Shown here: positions 16,175 through 25,128 of the stretch, piece after piece
Position numbering within the stretch: the first letter of the stretch is position 1
Layout of the letters: each line of letters opens with the position of its first letter
Source of the DNA: Burkholderia sp. 8Y
GTDB lineage: Bacteria; Pseudomonadota; Gammaproteobacteria; Burkholderiales; Burkholderiaceae
DNA: 64,000 bases
Reading direction: 5' to 3'
Assembly (NCBI RefSeq): GCF_902506145.1
Contig: NZ_LR733520.1
Location: forward strand, 1,439,976-1,503,975
Program-made: the position numbers and the translations under genes
The notes under the pieces: generated by a model
Database searches by the model: none
What the model was told of the DNA's origin: nothing
Seen by the model: the letters and a program-made list of their open reading frames with translations, nothing else

Positions 16175-16542
16175 CATCGGCACGGCGCCTTCGCGCACGC
16201 ATCGCGGCGCGCAGGCGCGCACGCCGCAACGGGCGCCCGGCACGAAGAAACAGCGCGAACTCACGCAACAGGACCTGGAGGCAACGATGATGGCGTTACA
16301 TGAACGAAAGCGCGGCGCACAGCCATCCAAAAACCGCTCCGCGGTCAGCAAACGATGAAGTCCATGCACCTGCGCCCTGCCCGTTCAACCGTGCGTCTTC
16401 AACACTACGTGAGGGTAAAACCCAAGGACAGATACGACATCTGTATTTAGCCCGCACTCCGACATTTAAATCTGGCCATGACACGTGAAACGCTTATGAC
16501 GGCTCGTTATCGCCCAAGCCGTCGTAATCAGCGCTGTTCGTC
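16175..16542. other. Unassigned sequence after the IS remnant
   Basis: About 370 bp with no recognisable gene. One plus-strand frame ending at 16357 encodes a basic tail (KKQRELTQQDLEATMMALHE) that looks protein-like and could be the 3' end of a gene truncated by the IS events. No start or family could be assigned. Confidence 0.3.
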
Positions 16543-16698
16543 TCACTCCTGCGCTGGCGCTGCCGGGTTGCGCGTATTGCCGTCGTCCGCTTCGGTCAAA
16601 GGCAGATCGGCTGCCGGATCATCGGATTTCGGCGCGGGCTGCGCGGCTTTGTCGGTATCGACGACATCGGTTCCGGGTTCGTTTTGCGGAATGCTCAT
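16543..16698 (-). CDS. Tiny acidic, disordered protein (51 aa)
   Basis: Encodes a 51-residue Pro/Ala/Asp-rich protein starting MSIPQNEPGTDVVDTD and ending NPAAPAQE, with no hydrophobic segment. ACGGAG lies seven bases before the ATG. It is divergent to another tiny disordered protein whose gene has the same ACGGAG ribosome site. The family is unknown; small low-complexity proteins of this kind are frequent in Burkholderiaceae and are often stress-linked. Confidence 0.5.
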   Translation of the reverse strand: MSIPQNEPGTDVVDTDKAAQPAPKSDDPAADLPLTEADDGNTRNPAAPAQE

Positions 16699-16820
16699 AA
16701 TCTTCTCCGTTCGGTCGTTGAGAGACTGGAATGCGGTACCGATGACTCAGCATCGCGGATGCCTGATCGCGGAATACGCGTTGCTTGCCTATCGGCAATA
16801 CCTTCTCAACGGAGCCGACC

Positions 16821-16994
16821 ATGTCCGCGACAGCCAACTCGAGCAGCAACCCGCCCGAAAATCCCGTCGACTCGGAGGGACTGACCGACCTCGGCCCGGC
16901 GCAGCCGGAAGATCCGCCACATCCGCCGCAAGCGGACGCCGATTTGCGCGATCCGCCCAGTCCGGCTGGCGTGCCGCGCCAAGACGGCAAGTAA
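16821..16994 (+). CDS. Tiny proline-rich disordered protein (57 aa)
   Basis: A 57-residue Pro/Asp/Ser-rich protein (MSATANSSSNPPENPVDSEG, then DPPSPAGVPRQDGK) without hydrophobic segments. ACGGAG precedes the ATG at 16821; the frame is open 12 codons further upstream but that part lacks a ribosome site. It is divergent to the 51-residue protein across 122 bp. Function unknown. Confidence 0.5.
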   Translation: MSATANSSSNPPENPVDSEGLTDLGPAQPEDPPHPPQADADLRDPPSPAGVPRQDGK

Positions 16995-17302
16995 TAAAAA
17001 CGCCCGAATCACCGATGTCGATAACTCGAACGGCGCCATTCATTCTTGTTCCGGCGCCGTCGAGTGATTCAGTGACGATAATCAAAATATCTGCATGGCC
17101 TTCGCGTGAACGCCTCAACTATGCTTGAAAGAACCCTGCTCCGCGTCCGATACCATTCCACCGAGCGCATCGGAATAAATAAGAAAATCCTCAACAACGG
17201 ACGCTTTCCAAATCCGATCATAAAAATAAATCGTTCAGCGGGGGTTTCCGCGTTATCCTGATTCCAAAGCGGCACACCTTTCAACCCACATGAGGCGCAA
17301 GG
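16995..17302. other. Intergenic region
   Basis: About 300 bp of relatively AT-rich DNA (17080-17260) with no gene. It probably contains the promoter of the receiver-like gene. Confidence 0.4.
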
Positions 17303-17785
17303 ATGACACCGGGAGTAAAATTGCATCGAATGCTGATCGCGGATACCACACCGATGATCGCGCAAGGCCTGAAACTGCTTTTGAACGATGGCTCGCTTCC
17401 GGTTCTCGTCGGAATATCATCGTGCAGGATAGAATTAATGGATCGGCTCCAACACAGCAAAACCGACCTGCTTATTCTCGATCCGGCATTCGTGCAGCGC
17501 GATCTGGATCTCGGAAATATGGATTCCATCGCCTCGCTCAGTCACCGCTTTCCCCGCCTTTCGATTCTCCTGCATACTACCGTTACTGATCCGCAGCTTC
17601 TGGAGAAAATGTCGAAGCTGGACCGATTCAGCATTGCAAGCAAAGCGGACGAATTACAGGACGTGGTGCAAATCGTAAGGCGCTTGCTCAAAGGCGAAAC
17701 CGACATAATGTCGCCGAAAACAGAACGCATGATCTGCCAAGCGCGAAGTCTTCGAAGGCTGCTACCGGAGCTGTACGCCTTCTAG
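17303..17785 (+). CDS. Degenerate receiver-like protein lacking an output domain
   Basis: A 160-residue protein resembling the receiver half of NarL/FixJ-type response regulators: RMLIADTTPMIAQGLKLLLN matches the first beta-alpha unit, and LLILDPAF sits where the phosphorylated Asp is expected (LLILD). The usual acidic pair after beta-1 is reduced to a single Asp (AD), and no LuxR-type HTH follows; the C-terminus is a short basic helix (RSLRRLLPELYAF). It may be a truncated regulator or a stand-alone, phosphorylation-independent domain. No histidine kinase is adjacent. The downstream glycan genes could be related to it, but nothing shows this. Confidence 0.5.
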   Translation: MTPGVKLHRMLIADTTPMIAQGLKLLLNDGSLPVLVGISSCRIELMDRLQHSKTDLLILDPAFVQRDLDLGNMDSIASLSHRFPRLSILLHTTVTDPQLLEKMSKLDRFSIASKADELQDVVQIVRRLLKGETDIMSPKTERMICQARSLRRLLPELYAF

Positions 17786-17905
17786 CTGCATCAACTCGTC
17801 GGACGACCCACCGCGATCTATACTGAAAGCGCGCTCGAAATCGTCAAATTTCTTTGAAGATTCATTCACCGAGCGAAACGTTCCCGGGCACCGTGCCATA
17901 GTCGC

Positions 17906-19345
17906 GTGATTCACGCTTGGGATTCAGCCCTGGCCGAACACCGCGCACTTTTACGACACGACAGCATGCTCGAACACTACGACGATCTTTATCCGAAACT
18001 GTACGCCGGCGATGTCGAGGAATGCTCGCGCTTTCTCGAGGAACGGCGCGCGGTGGATGGAAACACTGCCGAATACTGGCATTGGCGCGCAATAGTGCAT
18101 CTGCGCGCCGGCCAATTTCATCAGGCGCTCGATATTTGCTTCATGCTGACGCGCCTGTCCGACACGTTTGCTTTTCATGTGCATTGCATGTGCGACGTGG
18201 CCGGGCATCTCGGCCTGAAAGAAGTGGCGCTTGCCGGCGTCGAATCGTTTGCCCGCAAGGCGTCCACGCCGGAAATCGCCGCTTTTCTGTGGCGCGTGTA
18301 CGGCTGGCATTATCTCGGCGATGACGAGCGCGTACTCGAACTCACAGCGGACGGCATCGACGAGCACTCCGTCTTCGTACTCAGCCATCATCAGGCGCGC
18401 AGTCGCATGCGGTTGCACGGCATCGCGGATGGCGTCGAGGCGATGCACCGCTACTGGTCGTCGGACGAAGCGCGGCGCGTGCTTTTTCCTCACGTGAACC
18501 GTGAGGGCTACTGGACGGGTCAGCGCGCCCTGCCCGCGCGCCTGTCGGTGCGGCTCATCGCGTCGGGCTTCGGCGATCTCGTGAACTGGGCGCGCTACAT
18601 CGGCGCGTTGCAGGCAATGGGCGTCGATGTCGACTACGACTCCGACCTGTTCCGTGTCACGACGCCCCAGTCCGATCAGGCCGATTTCGTCCGGGCCATG
18701 CAAGCGGCCGGCTTCACGCAACCCACCGGCGACGGCGCGATGTGGACGGACCCGTTCACGCTTTTCACCGCCCTCTTTCCGGTGCTCGGTCACGCGGCGT
18801 CGCACCGGTACATCGAGCCGGCGGACCCATCGAGCGTCGATGCCGTCATCGACCGCATCTGGCATCGGGCGCGCGGACGCCGCTGCATCGGCGTGTTCTG
18901 GTCGTCGTGCGAATCGGCGAACAACTTCGCGAGCCGCAGTCTCACCCTGCCCGACCTCGACCCGCTGTTCGACAGCCTGAGCGACGTGTACTGGGTCGTC
19001 ATGCAGCGCGGATTCGAACGCCGCCGCTGGCTGAACGACCCGCGCTCGGCCGATCTGGACCGCTTCACGACGCTCGACCTCGACATGACGCTGGGTCAGT
19101 CGGCGGCGCTGATCGACCGGCTGGACGCGTTCATCGGCAATGATGGCGGCCTCACGCATTTCGCCGGCGCGCTCGGCAAGCGCAGCTACCTGTTTCTGAA
19201 CCACGTGGCCGAATGGCGCTACGAACGCGAAGGCAGCGCGACTGCCTGGTATCCGAACATGCGACTCGTTCGGGCGCGCGAACTGGGCGCGTGGGGCGAT
19301 GTCGTCGGCACCTTGCAGCGATCGCTCGGTGCCGACGCACGCTAG
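17906..19345 (+). CDS. TPR protein with glycosyltransferase-9-like C-terminal domain
   Basis: A 479-residue protein. The N-terminal ~200 residues form TPR-like helical hairpins (EYWHWRAIVHLRAGQFHQAL). From about residue 205 a GT-B-like domain follows (RLSVRLIASGFGDLVNWARY, then GVFWSSCESANNF), with GNDGGLTHFAGALGKRSYLF near residue 413 resembling the nucleotide-sugar site of ADP-heptose transferases (GT9). Such fusions occur in bacterial surface-glycan and protein-glycosylation loci. The GTG at 17906 or the ATG 20 codons later could be the start; no strong ribosome site decides. It precedes a convergent exopolysaccharide operon and probably modifies a glycan or a protein. The acceptor is unknown. 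Confidence 0.6.
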   Translation: MIHAWDSALAEHRALLRHDSMLEHYDDLYPKLYAGDVEECSRFLEERRAVDGNTAEYWHWRAIVHLRAGQFHQALDICFMLTRLSDTFAFHVHCMCDVAGHLGLKEVALAGVESFARKASTPEIAAFLWRVYGWHYLGDDERVLELTADGIDEHSVFVLSHHQARSRMRLHGIADGVEAMHRYWSSDEARRVLFPHVNREGYWTGQRALPARLSVRLIASGFGDLVNWARYIGALQAMGVDVDYDSDLFRVTTPQSDQADFVRAMQAAGFTQPTGDGAMWTDPFTLFTALFPVLGHAASHRYIEPADPSSVDAVIDRIWHRARGRRCIGVFWSSCESANNFASRSLTLPDLDPLFDSLSDVYWVVMQRGFERRRWLNDPRSADLDRFTTLDLDMTLGQSAALIDRLDAFIGNDGGLTHFAGALGKRSYLFLNHVAEWRYEREGSATAWYPNMRLVRARELGAWGDVVGTLQRSLGADAR

Positions 19346-19353
19346 GCGCGTCG

Positions 19354-21720
19354 TCAGCGCGCGACCGCGCGGAACCCGTACTCCTCGCGAGCGCCGTAGC
19401 GCCCCGGCGCGAAGCCATTGAACACGTGTCCGCCCACTTTCGCGCCGACGTTCTCCAGCCGGCGCAAGGTCTCTTCCAGTTGCCGTGCGCCTGTGCGATC
19501 CGCCCGCGAAACCAGCAGCACGAGGTCGCAATCGTGCATCGCGATGGAAAGCGCGTCGCTGACCGGCAGCACCGGCGGCGAATCGATCACCACATAGTCG
19601 TAGATGTCGCGCAGCATCGACAGCGTTTCCTGGAACGCCGGACGCCCCAGGAGTTCTGCGGGATTCTCGGGATAGAACGCGCCGGCGTCGATCATCGAAA
19701 GACCGCCGCCGAGCGACACGATCGCTTCATCCACGCGCGCGGAGCCTTCCAGCACTTCCGCGAGACCCGGTCCGGTGCGGCCATCGACGAGATGACGCAG
19801 ACGCCCCTGCCGCATGTCCGCGTCGATGAGCAGCACGGACGCACGCGTTTCCGCGAGCAGATAAGCGAAGTTCGACGAGACGAAGCTCTTGCCCACGCCC
19901 TGCGTCGGGCCGGTGAAAAGAATCACCTTGCCGCGATGATCGTCCGCGTTGGCGACGTAGCGCGGATTCATCACGGTCGTGGTCGCGCCGAATGACATCG
20001 CGTTCAGCGAACTGAGCGGGTTCAGTCCGCTCAGTCCCGGATGACCCATCGGTACCGGCGCGCCGCTCAGCATTGCGCGGACGCTGTTGCGCAAGGAACG
20101 CAGCGCCTCGATGCTCGGATCGGTCGGACTCGTCATGGCGAGCAGTTTCGCGGGCGCGGCGTTGTGCGTCAACGCGCGGACGTCCTGCCGCAATTGCGCC
20201 GTCGAACGTGCGATGACGGCAAGACGCGGCAACTGCGAGAACTGGTCGATTTCTTCCGGACTCCGAAGCTCCCGGCGATTCAACGCGATCAGATAGATCG
20301 ACACCGTGCTGATGAACAAGCCGCCGAAGATCGAGCCGAGCAGCACGATCCAGGCGCGCGGCCACGACTGCTTTTCCGGCGCGACAGCCCAGTCCACGAC
20401 CGCCACGCCGGGCGGCGTGCTGGCGGCCGCGACTTCGAGTTGCTGCGCATTCGTGAGCACGCTCGTGTAGAGCTGCGTCGTGACGGCGACATCGCGCGCA
20501 AGCTCGACGTATTGCCGCTGCACAGTCGGCAGATTCGCGGCGATCTTGGACGTATCGGCGATCTCACGCTTGACCTGATTCAGTTGCGTGAGCGCGCTCT
20601 GATAGTTCTCGTTGTCGGGCTTATAGCGATGCTGCGCGGCATCGAGCGCGAGTTGCAGCGTGGTCTGCTGCTCTTCCAGCCGGCTCATGCGCGTGATGAG
20701 CGCGGTGTTCTGCTGCGCCATGTCCACGGTGCCGGTCTGCGTGCGAAACGCGTTGAGGCGCCGCTCCGCCGTTTCGAGATCCTGTTTCAGCGCGGGCAGG
20801 CGCTGCTTCAGGAAGTCGAGGCTCGTCTGCGCCTGCGCTGCACGGCGTTCGACATCACGCTCCTGATACGTCTTGATGATCGCGTTGACCATCGCCTGCG
20901 CGAGCAGCGGCGATTCGGCCTGATAGCTCAAGTGAATCAGCGACGGATCGCGCAACGACGATTCGCGCGGCGGGATCGACGTGCGCAGACGCGAAATCAC
21001 GTTGTCGAACGTCATCTGCTGCGAGTACTTGCGCAATTCGAAGCTGACGCCGGGCCGCGCACGCAACATGTCGATGCGCAACTCGCCGGGCGCCTGTCCA
21101 TCCGCCGTGTTGACCTGGAACGACACGGTCTCGCCGACGCGCCCTTGCGCGAGCTGCCTGTCGTCCTTGTCATACAGCGTCCAGCGCCCCGCCGGACCCG
21201 CGACGACGTGAAACTTCGCCTTGTACGCGGCTTCGGGCACCGTGAAGACGCCGGCCTTCAGACGCTCCCCGCCCCATGCGAACTGATCGAGCCCGAAGAG
21301 CGATGGCGCGAGTTCGTTGTCGCTCGCATGCCGCGACGCGAGAAAGCTGCCGATCAGCGGAAAGTGACTCTTCGTCTCGACGACAGTCTCCGCGCCTGTC
21401 TGCACGATGGCCGCGCTCACCACCGAGCGCGAGGTCAGCACGTCGCTTTCGTCGTTAGCGGAAGCATCGGCAGCCATGGAACCGGAGACATCGGAGAGCG
21501 CACTGATCGACGTGCCCGCCTTGCTCTGCACGCGCAACAGGGCTTCGGCGCGGTACTGCGGCGTGGCGAGCAGCACATACAGCACGCCCGCCGCGCAGCA
21601 TGTGCCGGTGACTGCGCCCAACAGCGTCTTGTGGCGCACGACGCTGCGCCACAGATCGACGAGACCGTCGCCGCGTTGCGGAACTGGCGTCATGGCCGGG
21701 CGCATATTATATGAAAGCAT
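19354..21720 (-). CDS. Exopolysaccharide tyrosine autokinase / chain-length regulator (Wzc type)
   Basis: A 788-residue inner-membrane protein. It has a Wzz domain with a first transmembrane helix near residues 32-55, a large periplasmic part with coiled coils (about 270-400), a second helix near 450-475 and a cytosolic BY-kinase domain. Walker A is GPTQGVGKS at 604-612 and Walker A' LLIDADMRQG has D633 and D635; VVIDSPP follows further on. The C-terminus has only two tyrosines (RYGAREEYGF), few for a classical Tyr cluster. It controls polymer length and export together with a Wzy polymerase, here encoded upstream in the same direction. Outer-membrane Wza and flippase Wzx genes are not in the window. 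Confidence 0.88.
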   Translation of the reverse strand: MLSYNMRPAMTPVPQRGDGLVDLWRSVVRHKTLLGAVTGTCCAAGVLYVLLATPQYRAEALLRVQSKAGTSISALSDVSGSMAADASANDESDVLTSRSVVSAAIVQTGAETVVETKSHFPLIGSFLASRHASDNELAPSLFGLDQFAWGGERLKAGVFTVPEAAYKAKFHVVAGPAGRWTLYDKDDRQLAQGRVGETVSFQVNTADGQAPGELRIDMLRARPGVSFELRKYSQQMTFDNVISRLRTSIPPRESSLRDPSLIHLSYQAESPLLAQAMVNAIIKTYQERDVERRAAQAQTSLDFLKQRLPALKQDLETAERRLNAFRTQTGTVDMAQQNTALITRMSRLEEQQTTLQLALDAAQHRYKPDNENYQSALTQLNQVKREIADTSKIAANLPTVQRQYVELARDVAVTTQLYTSVLTNAQQLEVAAASTPPGVAVVDWAVAPEKQSWPRAWIVLLGSIFGGLFISTVSIYLIALNRRELRSPEEIDQFSQLPRLAVIARSTAQLRQDVRALTHNAAPAKLLAMTSPTDPSIEALRSLRNSVRAMLSGAPVPMGHPGLSGLNPLSSLNAMSFGATTTVMNPRYVANADDHRGKVILFTGPTQGVGKSFVSSNFAYLLAETRASVLLIDADMRQGRLRHLVDGRTGPGLAEVLEGSARVDEAIVSLGGGLSMIDAGAFYPENPAELLGRPAFQETLSMLRDIYDYVVIDSPPVLPVSDALSIAMHDCDLVLLVSRADRTGARQLEETLRRLENVGAKVGGHVFNGFAPGRYGAREEYGFRAVAR

Positions 21721-21817
21721 GTTATATCCCTACGAAGAAGTAAAAGACCACGGACGTCAGCTACATTTCCAAGAAAGGCGCATTCCCTCGCATGCGCCTT
21801 TTCTTTAGTACCACGAA

Positions 21818-23134
21818 CTACGACGAAGCGACCGTGACGAATAGCGGTCCCTGCGCTTCCGTCACCGCGAGCACGCTGCGACCGCTCAACGCCGCGCCGT
21901 AAAGGTCGGTGACGAGCGCGCCCGCAGGCAGACGCGACACATCGAGATTCACCACGTTCCCCGCGCCGTAGCACCACACGACATATTTCGTCGCGTGCGA
22001 ATCGTTCAGCTTCAGCACGATGTACTGCTGCTGCTCGTCGATGAAATAGCGCGCGTTCTTCGCATCCGCTGTGAATGCGAACAGATGCTTCACCGCCCGA
22101 TAGGCCGGGAGCTTCCCGTTCTGCGCATCGAGCAAGCCGAAGTTATGCTCCATCTCCTTCGGATCGTTGCCGTCGTTGCGCATGTCGTAGTACGAAGTGA
22201 GCCGGACTTGCGCAATCCAGTTCGTCAATAGCAAACGCACGGCGTAGTTCGCCTGCCTCGCTCGTGCCTCGCAGGAATGACCATTGGCGATATCGGCTAC
22301 ATAGTGATAGCCGACGCTCGGGTACGACCATTCGGTCGCCCACACTTGCGGACGCCTCGCATAGGTCGAGAGATCCTCGCGCAACGCCCGATAGTCGCCG
22401 AGCACGGTCTCCGGTTCCTGCTGCCGGTACGGATGGACGCTCACAGCGTCCGGTCCCGTCTGCGTCGCGCTGATATCGCCCACGGCGCGAATGAAGTCGC
22501 GATCGACTTGCTGCACGCCACCCGTCGCGATGACCACCTCTGGATTCGCGGCACGCGTCGCTTTGACGGCCGTCCGCAGCAACGCGCGATACGCGGCCGG
22601 CGAAGGCGGCGCAAGCCAGTAGTCCTTATGGTCCTCTTCGTTCCACACTTCGAAGCTCACCGGTGCATTGCGATAGCGGTATGCCGCCTGATACGCATAC
22701 GTCTGAAACGCGGCGAGTTGCGGCGCGGACGTCGGCGGTTGATCCGCGCTATACGCGTAATGCTTGTAGCCGAGAATGAACAGCGCCCCGAGGCCACGCG
22801 CCTTGAGATTGTTCACTAGACCATCGAACTCGCCGAAGTGCCAGCCGTCCGGCGCCTGCACCGCTTCCCAGAACAGGTCCGTTCGCACGAACGAGAAGCC
22901 GACGTCCTTCACGGCGTCGAGCAGCTTCGCATCGCTTATCTGGTGAATCGCGACGCCCGTGTTCGCGCGTGCCGTCGCGAACGACGGCAACGCGACATAC
23001 GCACGCTCCAGCGACACCGGCGAGCCGTCGAGCGCGACGTTGGGCGTAGCCGATGCGGGCAGCATCGCCACGCATGCGGCCACCACGCCCGCCACCGCGA
23101 TGCGCCGCGCGATGTTCGCTTTGCTGACGATCAT
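21818..23134 (-). CDS. Secreted glycoside hydrolase, GH39/GH5-like, in the exopolysaccharide operon
   Basis: A 438-residue protein with a signal peptide (cut near residue 30, ASA). A TIM-barrel hydrolase follows: acid/base E166 in FEVWNEED and nucleophile E268 in VWATEWS, spaced 102 residues apart, as in clan GH-A. HPYRQQ near 234 is also typical of GH39-like active sites. A beta-sandwich-like tail follows the barrel. Its start codon is one base away from the end of the stop codon of the Wzy-like gene, so it is translated in the same operon. It probably trims or releases the polysaccharide in the periplasm; the linkage is unknown. ATG at 23134 is chosen because it begins the signal peptide. 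Confidence 0.75.
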   Translation of the reverse strand: MIVSKANIARRIAVAGVVAACVAMLPASATPNVALDGSPVSLERAYVALPSFATARANTGVAIHQISDAKLLDAVKDVGFSFVRTDLFWEAVQAPDGWHFGEFDGLVNNLKARGLGALFILGYKHYAYSADQPPTSAPQLAAFQTYAYQAAYRYRNAPVSFEVWNEEDHKDYWLAPPSPAAYRALLRTAVKATRAANPEVVIATGGVQQVDRDFIRAVGDISATQTGPDAVSVHPYRQQEPETVLGDYRALREDLSTYARRPQVWATEWSYPSVGYHYVADIANGHSCEARARQANYAVRLLLTNWIAQVRLTSYYDMRNDGNDPKEMEHNFGLLDAQNGKLPAYRAVKHLFAFTADAKNARYFIDEQQQYIVLKLNDSHATKYVVWCYGAGNVVNLDVSRLPAGALVTDLYGAALSGRSVLAVTEAQGPLFVTVASS

Positions 23135-23135
23135 G

Positions 23136-24473
23136 TCAAAGGCTCCCCAGTCCGTCGTGCGCGGATTCGAGCATCGGCTCGCGACGGACCGACTGCATGG
23201 CAGTCGCCGCCGGCATGCGAGGCCGCCATTGCGTCGCGGTCGATGGCATCGCCATGCGCCGTGCATGCGGCTCGATGGCGAATGCGCCCTGACGCAGATA
23301 AGCGAGCGTGATGCCGAGAAACAGCAGACAGCCGATGGATTCGCAGATGTCGGTCGTCGCGCACGCGAACAACAGATAGAGCAGCATGGCCCAGGAAGAC
23401 CGGTCGTCGGGCTGCGCTCGCAACATCACGCGTACGAAAAACCCGATGAGCGCCACCGCGCCGAACGCGCCGAAACTCGCGAGCGCATAGAGCACCGTGT
23501 TGTCCGCATAGGCGACATTGAAGCCGAACGCGCTCTCGTAGTAAGTGGACGCCGAGCCGAAGCCGCCCGGCCCGAGACCCAGCCAGATGCGGTTATTCTT
23601 CAGGAGTCCTTCTATCAGGATCGGCCATGTGTTGAACATGCGGTCCTGAAACGAAGCAAGCGTCACGTAGCCGGTGCCGGAGAGATTGAACGCCGACGCC
23701 GCGATGAACGACGCAAGCGGAAAGCCGATGGCGAACGCGGTCGCCCAGAGGCAGGCGCGCTTCATCGTCATCGTCGAGAAAAAGCAGTGGACACCGACGA
23801 CAAGCGCGAGCGCCACGGGCGCCGTCTTGTTGGTGGTGGCGTGAATGGCCGCGCCCGCTGCCACGAGCAACGCGCACTGCAACCAGCGATTGTCGGTCCG
23901 CATGAGAAGCCATGTCGTCAGAAGACCGGCCATGAGTCCCGTCGAGGCGCTGTCGCGCCCGAAGCCCGACAGCCGCGACGCGATGCCGACATAAGAGGAC
24001 ACCGCGACGCGCACGTTATGGCCGCCCACGGACACGCTCGTGCCGACCCACGGCAGCGTCATGAACGAGTTCGCGAGAATGCCGATGCCGCAGAGCGCGG
24101 CGAGCACCATGAAGCCCGCAGTCGCGACGCGTCCGTTGAGCAGCGCAAGCGCGTCGCGCGGTGCCGTGAGCGCGAAGAGCATGGGCGCCACCGTCCACAC
24201 CCAGAACGCGACGGCTTGCGGCACGACGCCATGCGAGAGCGACACACAGGACTGCGCGAGCATGTAGAGCGCAATGAGCGCATGACTCGCCTTCGGACGC
24301 TTGATCAGCGTGAACAGCACCCACGCGAGCATCACCACCTTCGGCAGATACGCCGCCTGCGGCACGCCGATCATCGACGTGTAGTAGCGCACGACGCCCG
24401 AGAGCACGTCGCTTCCCACGGCGGCGAAAAACGTCGCGACCCACAGCTTGTCTTCGAGCGATGCCCTGTTCAT
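23136..24473 (-). CDS. Polysaccharide polymerase, Wzy/O-antigen ligase-like membrane protein
   Basis: A 445-residue polytopic protein with about ten to eleven hydrophobic helices. The large periplasmic loop expected for Wzy/WaaL proteins holds GYVTLASFQDRMFNTWPILI and GLGPGGFGSAST. The motif FGRDSASTGLMAGLLT also resembles O-antigen ligase-type proteins. Its cytosolic C-terminal tail of about 50 residues is Arg/Pro-rich. It would join repeat units of a polymer whose length is set by the downstream kinase. The ATG at 24473 is chosen at the start of the membrane domain; a longer reading frame has no ribosome site. It is tightly linked to the hydrolase gene. Confidence 0.72.
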   Translation of the reverse strand: MNRASLEDKLWVATFFAAVGSDVLSGVVRYYTSMIGVPQAAYLPKVVMLAWVLFTLIKRPKASHALIALYMLAQSCVSLSHGVVPQAVAFWVWTVAPMLFALTAPRDALALLNGRVATAGFMVLAALCGIGILANSFMTLPWVGTSVSVGGHNVRVAVSSYVGIASRLSGFGRDSASTGLMAGLLTTWLLMRTDNRWLQCALLVAAGAAIHATTNKTAPVALALVVGVHCFFSTMTMKRACLWATAFAIGFPLASFIAASAFNLSGTGYVTLASFQDRMFNTWPILIEGLLKNNRIWLGLGPGGFGSASTYYESAFGFNVAYADNTVLYALASFGAFGAVALIGFFVRVMLRAQPDDRSSWAMLLYLLFACATTDICESIGCLLFLGITLAYLRQGAFAIEPHARRMAMPSTATQWRPRMPAATAMQSVRREPMLESAHDGLGSL

Positions 24474-25128
24474 TGTTTCACCGTCGCATGTCGCCGGGGA
24501 TCGTCGGTTGCAGACTCGACCGCCGATCGCCTCTTGTTGTATGCGCTGTGCTTCCAGCGCGACGAACCCGGCCAGGCCCGCCCCCGTTGTCGAAAACTTA
24601 CCGTTGCCATGCAGCCCCCTCCGTGCGCCTACGCACGCTCGTTCCGGGCGATTGTTCACGTTCACGTTTGCTATGTCCGCTTGCGCTCATAAAGCTCGCA
24701 ACAGAGCAGCGCCGATGCCACGAATCGAAACGTTTGCTGCGATCGTTAGCGAACATAAGCGGGCTTATTGTCGTACCGCTACGGGTTTTTCCTCGTCATC
24801 GTCATGTGCCGCAAACGCGCGGGACGTCGTACATTAAGGCCATATCGGTACGATTGGATACGTGTAGGATTACGTACCAAACAAGCCAGAAAGAAATGCG
24901 CACCGGAAGGCGGTCGGGGCCGGACGCGCGGGGTCGCGGTATCGAACGCATCAAAAAAATTCAAAGAGGCTCGCCATGAGTCAGACCAGCACGCACGCCT
25001 GCGACGCCGCACGCGTGAGCTACGGCAACGCCGTGCTCTTCTTTACGAGGCCCGCGCCACGCGGCCCCCGATGAACCTCGCGCCTCAACGAATCGCCGTC
25101 TTTTTTCACGTCATCTCCGAGAGCGCAT
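24474..25128. other. 650-bp divergent promoter region of the glycan locus
   Basis: No substantial gene. The plus-strand part contains a 32-codon ORF (24976-25074, MSQTSTHACDAARVSYGNA...) with AGAGG before its ATG. It ends 54 bp before the oxygenase-like gene and might be a leader peptide. AT-richer stretches at 24730-24890 probably hold the divergent promoters. Confidence 0.4.
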
